In this document: positions 62,754 to 64,000 of the stretch, piece by piece | Position numbering within the stretch: the first letter of the stretch is position 1 | Layout: each line of letters opens with the position of its first letter | DNA from: Mesoterricola sediminis | GTDB lineage: Bacteria; Acidobacteriota; Holophagae; Holophagales; Holophagaceae | Length of the DNA stretch: 64,000 nt | Assembly (NCBI RefSeq): GCF_030295425.1 | Contig: NZ_AP027081.1 | Location: forward strand, 1,240,001 to 1,304,000 | Direction: 5' to 3' | Program-made: the position numbers and the translations under genes | The notes under the pieces: generated by a model | Told to the model about the DNA's origin: nothing | Database searches by the model: none | Seen by the model: the letters and a program-made list of their open reading frames with translations, nothing else

Positions 62754-63191
62754 TCAGGGCCGGGGGAGGGGCAGGCAGGTATACGCCTGGATCCGGTCGT
62801 CGGGATCCGTCCGGACGGTGAGGAGGTGGTGCGTGGAGGCCGGGGCCTTCAGGAGGGGGGCCGGGGCGGGCGTGCCCGGCGCCACCCGCGGCTCCTGGAA
62901 GGCGCTGGGGGCCCCCAGGCCCAGGGGCGCGGGTTCGTTGGTGATGTTCTGGGGACGGGCGGGGCCGGCGGGGGGCAGGGCGACTTCCTCCCAGGTGGTC
63001 ACGTCGAAGGTATAGACCGTGCCGTCGGCCCCCTTCTGGACCCGGGCGGGGCGCAGGCCGCTGTCGGCCAGGAAGGCCTGGATGGGCTTGCCGACGAAGG
63101 CCCCGATCCGGGCCGGCCCCGCGGGGGGCGCGCAGGCGACGCCCAGGCCGAGGGCCAGGGCGAGGAAGGGCAGGACCTTGCTGGACGCCAT
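62754..63191 (-). CDS. lipoprotein of unknown function
   Basis: The 145-residue product has a lipobox (LALGLGVACAPP, Cys20) and a mature domain with IGAFVGKPIQAFLADSGL and TVYTFDVTTWEEVAL, resembling short outer-membrane-assembly (SmpA/OmlA-like) or hypothetical lipoproteins in its first part, then a Pro/Ala-rich tail. No family is assigned. It converges on msrBA. IS copy 3 lies upstream with its target CTAG 74 bp from the ATG. Confidence 0.65.
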   Translation of the reverse strand: MASSKVLPFLALALGLGVACAPPAGPARIGAFVGKPIQAFLADSGLRPARVQKGADGTVYTFDVTTWEEVALPPAGPARPQNITNEPAPLGLGAPSAFQEPRVAPGTPAPAPLLKAPASTHHLLTVRTDPDDRIQAYTCLPLPRP

Positions 63192-63268
63192 GGTCGCTCC
63201 AAGGGGAGGTAGGACTGAATGGTATCTCCATCCTCGTGCAGGCCGCCAGAAGAAGCGGTAACACCTAG

Positions 63269-64000
63269 GCTGTGTTCGGAATCTATAGATTAGATAAATA
63301 GTTAACTTGTACTCATACGTAAAGGCTCGTACACCACGAATTTTCCTGGGGTAACGATGCCGAGACGTTTCCTGACCGATGCCATGTGGGCAAAGCTTGA
63401 ACCGCTCCTTCCGCCAGAGCGTGGAGGGATGGGGCGATCCCGTCACCCCAACCGTCCCATGGTGGAGGCGATCCTGTGGAGGCACAGGACTGGGGCGCCG
63501 TGGAGGGACCTGCCGGAGGAATTTGGACCTTGGACAAGCGTGTACACGCGATTTGAGGCCTGGACCAAGCGCGGCGTGTGGCAAAGGATCCTGGAGTTCC
63601 TGCGCAAGGAAGCCGACCTGGAGTGGGTCATGCTGGATGGCACCATCATTCGCGCTCATCAACCTTCAGCAGGCAAAAGGGGGGGCTCTGGAACCAGGCG
63701 CTCGGACGATCTCGGGGTGGATGCTCGACCAAGATCCATTTGATCTGCGATGCCCACGGTAATCCTTTGGATTTCCTGGTCACTCCGGGGCAGTCACTCC
63801 GGGGCAAGCCCATGAAAGCCGGTCTGCTGAAGGATTGCTGTGCGGTTGGCAGGCAGAGTACGTGTTCGGAGATCGGGCCTACGATGGGAACCCGGTAAGG
63901 AAGGCGATCGAGGCCATGGGTGCGACAGCCGTCATCCCACCTCATCCCCGGCGCAAGAATCCGGCGGCCTGGGACTCACACCTATACAAGGCCCGCCATG
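63269..64000 (+). mobile_element. IS5-family insertion sequence, copy 3 (cut by window end)
   Basis: The left terminal repeat GCTGTGTTCGGAATCTA follows the target CTAG (63265-63268). The sequence is almost the same as copy 2 for 730 bp, in the same orientation, apart from one base in the first catalytic region (Ile for Leu after GTI) and a 14-bp tandem duplication. The right end lies outside the window. Confidence 0.93.
63357..64000 (+). pseudogene. transposase of copy 3, frameshifted by a 14-bp duplication
   Basis: OrfA (63357-63743) is intact and the A4G7 slip site is present. OrfB is broken by a tandem duplication of GTCACTCCGGGGCA (63779-63792 and 63793-63806). The shift ends the reading frame at 63898, before the second catalytic Asp (GDRAYDG) can be read in frame. 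This copy can probably move only if another copy supplies transposase. Confidence 0.88.

Overview
This is a GC-rich, densely packed chromosomal window with short gaps, many 4-base ATGA/GTGA overlaps and frequent GTG/TTG starts. Gene content suggests an Acidobacteriota chromosome, most likely class Holophagae (Geothrix/Holophaga/Mesoterricola type). The pointers are an ETF:menaquinone oxidoreductase module, FadBA-type beta-oxidation, tricorn-like and HtrA proteases, many PAS/FHA/PEGA signalling proteins and a PAS protein with a C-terminal Cys-x2-Cys tail. This is inferred from gene content; no marker gene is present.

Layout. 1-3.2 kb: leuDC read leftward, opposite a LysR regulator with a tandem operator between them, then a PAS protein. 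3.2-4.45 kb: hairpin-rich repeat DNA and IS5-family copy 1 (minus strand). 4.47-9 kb: isochorismatase-type hydrolase, FUSC membrane protein, sensor histidine kinase. 9.1-20.3 kb: a fatty-acid oxidation block (etfA, etfB, membrane ETF:quinone oxidoreductase, long acyl-CoA dehydrogenase, fadA, fadB, and a divergent acyl-CoA synthetase). 20.36-21.69 kb: IS copy 2, which carries an extra 310 bp with an inverted-repeat-flanked, truncated GxxExxY gene. 21.7-28.1 kb: a HypD-like glycyl radical enzyme, its activase and a tricorn protease. 28.2-36.4 kb: HtrA protease, pentapeptide protein, a palindromic IS630-like remnant, Ser/Thr kinase plus FHA-GAF-PP2C phosphatase, hexapeptide acyltransferase, carbonic anhydrase, PilZ protein. 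36.5-38.35 kb: a second acyl-CoA synthetase. 38.35-40.8 kb: an AT-rich island with two secreted proteins of unknown function, bracketed by a direct duplication that includes the trmO tail. 40.8-50.3 kb: trmO, HEAT protein, bacteriohemerythrin, LpdD-like protein, a Rossmann-chemoreceptor hybrid, NtrC-type regulator, FMN reductase and an Att-like ABC/hydrolase operon. 50.4-52.5 kb: secreted Memo-like protein and YdcF protein. 52.5-59.9 kb: a biotin-dependent acyl-CoA carboxylase operon with AtuA, enoyl-CoA hydratase and acyl-CoA dehydrogenase. 60.1-63.2 kb: citrate synthase, MsrBA and a lipoprotein. 63.27-64 kb: IS copy 3, broken by a 14-bp duplication.

How the genes work together. The two synthetases would make acyl-CoAs. 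The dehydrogenases, FadB and FadA oxidise them. EtfAB with the membrane Fe-S oxidoreductase pass the electrons to quinone, and citrate synthase takes the acetyl-CoA. The carboxylase operon feeds branched-chain (leucine or isoprenoid-like) acyl-CoAs into the same pool. The mobile DNA all favours CTAG tetranucleotides, several of them at stop codons of convergent genes. That allows insertion without damage to the flanking proteins.
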